A stretch of DNA of 64,000 bases from Rhizophagus clarus. Its lineage: Eukaryota > Glomeromycota > Glomeromycetes > Glomerales > Glomeraceae. Positions 59,421 to 64,000 of the stretch are shown here, piece after piece (position 1 is the first letter of the stretch; every line of letters begins with the position of its first letter). The notes beneath the pieces were generated by a model. That model saw nothing but the letters and a program-made list of their open reading frames with translations. It was not told where the DNA came from and did not search any database. Where the stretch lies: NCBI GenBank assembly GCA_015698045.1, contig BLAL01000274.1, positions 1,178,001-1,242,000 on the forward strand, written 5' to 3'. The position numbers and the translations under genes are program-made.

Positions 59421-61881
59421 TTTTTTAAAAAAATTCTGCTTGAAATAAAATTCATGAAGTCGATCATTTTGTTTATTTTTATTCATGAAATTGGTAAAAA
59501 TTCGGGGTCATATTCCGTGTGTGACAATAAATCCCATTATCCCAAATATGCGATCAAAATCTGGTTGATCACTACGAAAAAAAAATCGGTTTATTAGAAA
59601 GAAAATTAATTAAATTATACAGTAATCAATACAAAAAAGTTCGTCTTAACCAATCATTCACTTAATTTTTGCCTATTTTAATAACGGGATCAAAAATTTC
59701 TACTTTTTGGGCATAGGTAAAAATATCAGAATTGACTGTTGAAACAACCTAATTTAAAAGACACGGAACTGGGGATGCGCCATGAATATACTTTTTCCTT
59801 TAAAGATTTTTTCAGGGTAAGTGATTAATTAACGTACCATGCGTTAAATAAAATTTGATCTGCACCTTTAGCGCCTTTAGCATAATATAGTAAGATAATA
59901 AACATCAACAAAAAAATTTTTTCTTATAAAAAATTTTTTTTATTTACATTAACTAAAAATTCTTTGTTTCTATGATCACACTTTAAATCACAAAACTACA
60001 CAATACATGTAAGTAGCAATAGTGCTACATTTTTCTTTTCTTAATTTTTTTTTATGAAATTAGTTTATTATTTTATTTTAATAATAATATTTTTATAATT
60101 ATTTTATATAACCTACTGTAAGTGTTTCTTAATTTAGATAATATATCTTAGGTCAACAATTTTTATATAAATTTTTGCACAGTGAAATTCAACGGAACCT
60201 CAATAAACCGGAACTCTTCTTATAACAAAAATGTACTGATATAACGAGTAAAATCCTCGATAGTAATTGCTATAATGGAACAAATTGCAAATCAGTCATT
60301 ATTTTATTAGTGGATAATGCTAAATATCATGATTGTAGCAGTTTATCATATGTTTAAAGATTATTGTACCATATATATATCCAATGTATCATTATAAGTT
60401 TACTCCAAAACAAACATTTTATTACATTTTGAATACAACATATATTTTAATAATAATAACATAATCTATGTGAAACTTACATGAAAAATCAACTTTTTGT
60501 AATTTTAGTAATGAGTAATGACAGGTCCCCGGATAATTATAGTAAAATCGCAGTATTACACTAAACTTTAGCAAATTTCTTAATTGGTAGATTGGATGTG
60601 ACCCATTGTAATTATCAAGGGTTCTGAAATTACTATATATACAATATTGTTGTAAAAATCTATTATAAAATTTCACATTTTATGCATTAATTTATTGCCA
60701 ATGCTTGATTCATCACAATTGAAAAGTTTTTAAAGTGAAAAAAACTATTTGTCTAAATTCTAATAAAATCTTGCCTTATTTAAATTTATTGTATCAATTA
60801 AACTTCGAATTTAATAATTTTAATCATACGTAACAATTATAATAGAAAATCAGTTATCTGTTATGCTCCATTATCTACATACAGTATTTTAAACTATCGA
60901 AATTGTAGATTTATAATGTAATATCCTACAATGCAAAAAACCGAAAATGAAAAATAGCGGATAGATTTCGTAATTATAAATATAATCTTTGATAATAAGT
61001 TAATAATTTCTTGAAAGAGCACTTATTTTATTTTGTACTATATAATTTAAAAAATATTGCAGCTAAAGAGAACTATGATTTAAACCAAGTCTTCAAAAGT
61101 CAAAAGCCCCAAGATATTACACGCCTTTTAAAATTAATATTAACCATCGTTATAATACTACAATAACCGCTCATAGTTGAACTCAATGATAAAAAACTCA
61201 ATGATAAAAAAGAATTTTAAAACAAATTCGAAATTGGGGAGAATTTCTAAAATTAGAGGGATAAGGTTAAAATATTATTCCCGGACAACTTAGTTGAGAA
61301 CAGTATTATCATGTACTTTGAAAATGTGTTTTTAACCTTTTGATCTCATCATGGTTATTAATTCTATATACTGTATTCCAATTGTTTGATTTCTTCACAA
61401 CTACAGTGTACGAAAAAAGTTTCCAGAAAAATATTTTCATTTATTGTGCAATGAATAGACGTCAGTGGCATATGAAAATTTGTAGATGTACCCTTTATGA
61501 TGTTGATAAATAAGTAGCTAAAAGTATATCAGCAACAGAACATCCATTGTCTACCTATTAAATCTATTAAAATTTTAGTCTCCCAAAAAATTATCAGAAA
61601 AAAGTGATAACTAATTAATATTGAACAACTTTGAAAGCAGTTTCATGGTAAATATCCAATCAAATTTAATAAATTTTTTTATTTTATTTGATGGATCACA
61701 AAGTATATCAGTCTAATGATAAAAAGTTAAAAATTTGAAAATAAATAAAATTCGATTGATTGAACTTAATGTATTGTGACACAAAATTTATTAAGAAATT
61801 ACATATCGTGTATCAAGGCAAAAATATTATACAGAGTTTAAACATATAAAACTTGTCTATTTTTAATATGTTATAGGTCGT
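59421..61881. other. Intergenic region, nothing coding recognised
   Basis: About 2.5 kb. A fragment resembling the end of the 46072-47716 element (GACAGGTCCCCGGATAATTA) lies at 60524-60545. A pogo-like stretch (CGGAACCTCAATAAACCGGA) lies near 60190. The minus-strand frame at 60422-60676 has no domain. Confidence 0.6.
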
Positions 61882-64000
61882 TTATCGGTTAAATATTGAC
61901 TGGAAAAAATTTTTCTTATAAGAACTTTTTTTGTCCACTGTAGATGCTGCAGTGGACTCAGGAGACAAATAAATACTTACATTTAGTGCTTCAAGAACAG
62001 CAAAATAAGGGGAAGCAATTCCATATGTTTGGCATGATGTTATCCACTTTGCATGAAGAATACCAAGAGCTTTTCCTGTTTCATCTATAATGCTTGCCCC
62101 TGAATCACCACATTCAAATTCTCCAGGTCCAAATTTAAATGCCAATTGACGATCAAACCATTTAATAGGATAGCATTTCTTACGATTTTGACAAATTTCT
62201 GAATCCATTCGTGACTTCATATATCCAATAAATATTTTTTGATCTTCATTATTATAAATAGGAATATTTTTTTCCATTTCCAACTTTTTTGCAATTCTAA
62301 TGCTTTCATTTGTCAAGCTACAGGCAATAGCTTGGTCAGTAGGAAGTAATTTCCCAAAAGTAAGACCAGTAGTTCGTCCTACTTTAAAAACTCTAGTATT
62401 ATAATCAAAATTCTTAAATTCTTGTCTAGTATAAACACCTTCCAGATGATCGGAAAGTCCATTATTTGCGAAATAATTTGAAAGAATCGGAAATTCTTTC
62501 GAACATAACATACGATTCTTATTACTGAAAATACAAAATCCGGCATCAATACCATAATATTTATTGTCTTCATTTGAGAGGAAGTTTTCTCGCATACCTC
62601 TTACATAAGTAGCAAGAGTTGAATCCTTTTTTTCTGCTATTTTAACTTTTCTTTCCATTTCTTCAATTTCATCAACATATTCACTTTTCTTTGCTCCTGG
62701 TGCTTGTGATAGTCCAAGTAATTCATTCAATTGTCTTTTTGGTTCAAACAAATCTTTGTATGAAGGTTGGTAAACAATATTATTTTGATTTTCGAATTCA
62801 TTAAATTTGAGTACATGTTCACATGAGATAATACCGATCCGCTTTGGTGACTCATTTTCATAAGCCACAGCACTTAAAGTTCCAGTTGTATTTTCTTTTT
62901 CTAATCCTATACCAATACTTGACCCTAATTTAACATCAACTTGATAACGTCGACAAGTATCTATACCCAAACCTGTACAAGGAGTTGCAGTACATGCTTC
63001 AACAACGTCTACCGGAAATCCACAAAATTTCTCTGGAAATACTCCACCACAACCACGACGTAAAATACCCTTTTGGCGAACATATAATATAATAGCCGGT
63101 ATTTCCGTCAACTGTCCATTAATACGTTTATAACCAGTACTCATGCCAACCAGATTATAATGCTTTTCACGGAATGGTAATCCCAATTCATTGTCTAAGG
63201 CTTTATCAAATTTCTTTTTCAAATCTTGTGGAATTTCCATTGAATTTGGTAATGAGTCATTGGAGTTAGCAAATCTTTCCTCTTCTGCAATAAAATAAAT
63301 TACTTGATTATCTGCAATTGTTTCCATCTTAGTATACGAATGCAAACCATGTGTAATCACATAAATATGCCATGTAGTACTACTAGCCATGTATTCTTCA
63401 ATAGGTTGTCCCCAAAATATATCTATGACATCATCTTTCATATATAGCTCACAGAGACGCGCTTCAAATTCATCACTCCAAAATATAGAATCATTTGCCT
63501 CTATATTTATCAAAGTTCAAGATTAATTTAATAATTAAGTTTATAAAGTATGTAATAATATTATTTTTTACCTGAATTATTAAAATCATCATCTAAAAAG
63601 TAAATGAAAAATAATGAAGTGATTAGTAATGTAATAAATATTTATAACTTAACATTTCTATAATCTAACTTTTGGAAAATAATTCACCTTTTTTATCTGA
63701 ATGAAACTTTGGACTTTTTGTAATAATTGTATTATCATCTATTAAATAAGAATAGCAAACTAGTTATTAAATCAAGTAATTATTTAAATTAAAGTGTTTA
63801 TATACATAAATCAAAAATCTTCTTTAACTTAACTATTTGAATTTTCTAATTTATTTTCTACAGATTTTTTATACCAATAAGTTGCTTTATCTTTATCTTT
63901 AATTCCTTTTTCGTAGATCAAAGCAAGATTATATTGGGCTGTACCATTTCCTAAATCTGCTGCCATTTGAAACAATTTAAATGCCTTTTTTTTATCAATG
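61882..64000 (-). CDS. Sel1-repeat / trypsin-like serine protease fusion (5' end outside window)
   Basis: Exons on the minus strand: (beyond 64000)-63834, 63738-63688 (51 nt), 63592-63572 (21 nt) and 63500-61882. All junctions are phase 1 and leave an unbroken frame. The first exon encodes the end of a Sel1 array (AFKLFQMAADLGNGTAQYNL, then KATYWYKKSVEN). Two micro-exons give an acidic/basic linker. The last exon encodes about 540 aa with a chymotrypsin-fold (PA clan) triad: His in ISCEHVL (codon near 62817), Asp in GIDAGFCIF (near 62546) and Ser in CGDSGASI (near 62102). The GDSG box is followed by GILHAKW and IASPYFAVLEAL. The region between His and Asp is long and charged, with EEMERKVKIAEKK. 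No signal peptide is visible in this part, so an intracellular protease is likely. A kinase domain may precede the Sel1 repeats outside the window (inference from the neighbours). Confidence 0.78.

Noticed and set aside
60422-60676. 84-codon minus-strand frame
   Set aside because: No domain; contains a fragment of a transposon end (GACAGGTCCCCGG).
1-64000. tRNA and rRNA genes
   Set aside because: No B-box-like GGTTCGAATCC block with a matching acceptor stem and no rRNA-like GC-rich stretch was found on reading either strand.

Overview
The window looks like nuclear DNA of an arbuscular mycorrhizal fungus close to Rhizophagus (Glomeromycotina). It is very AT-rich and has many homopolymer runs. 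Genes are separated by kilobases of non-coding DNA and carry short GT-AG introns. The gene content is the family expansion known from these fungi: TKL-like kinases joined to Sel1 repeats, hAT, MULE and Myb/SANT-like remnants, and a serine/threonine-rich methyltransferase. The species is inferred; no rRNA or tRNA was found. All gene models below were spliced by hand from reading frame, splice sites and comparison between paralogs within the window.

Layout: 285-1702 (+), a four-exon SAM-dependent methyltransferase with a myristoylation-like N-terminus. 1703-10070, gene-poor, with two short inverted-repeat elements. 10575-11927 (-), a kinase whose former 3' half survives as debris at 10075-10560. 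12926-15528 (+), a tandem kinase. 15529-23060, transposon graveyard (MULE relic, Myb/SANT-like pseudogene, minisatellites). 23061-26365 (-), a kinase with about 14 Sel1 repeats. 30160-32604 (-), a kinase-pseudokinase. 37119-39376, an apparently intact hAT transposon. 40502-43118 (-) and 43813-45897 (+), a divergent pair: a tandem kinase, and a stand-alone four-helix-bundle/pseudokinase/Sel1 protein. 46072-49160, a nest of inverted-repeat elements. 51719-54151 (-), a kinase-pseudokinase. 55675-59420 (-), a kinase-four-helix-bundle-pseudokinase-Sel1 fusion. 61882-64000 (-), the 3' part of a Sel1-serine protease fusion that runs off the window.

The most interesting system is the kinase family. 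Four genes carry a pseudokinase in which the DFG motif is NFE. In two of them a segment resembling the MLKL four-helix bundle and brace precedes it, so they have the order of the animal/plant necroptosis executioner MLKL (which has GFE at the same place). In the gene at 55675-59420 an apparently competent RIPK/TKL-like kinase is fused upstream on the same polypeptide, as if sensor kinase and executioner were one protein. The divergent neighbour at 43813-45897 has the executioner part alone. The two remaining pseudokinase genes have kinase plus pseudokinase but no helical bundle. Conserved exon boundaries and phases (0,1,0,1,1) suggest these arose by duplication and module exchange. A cell-death or signalling role is inference from architecture only.
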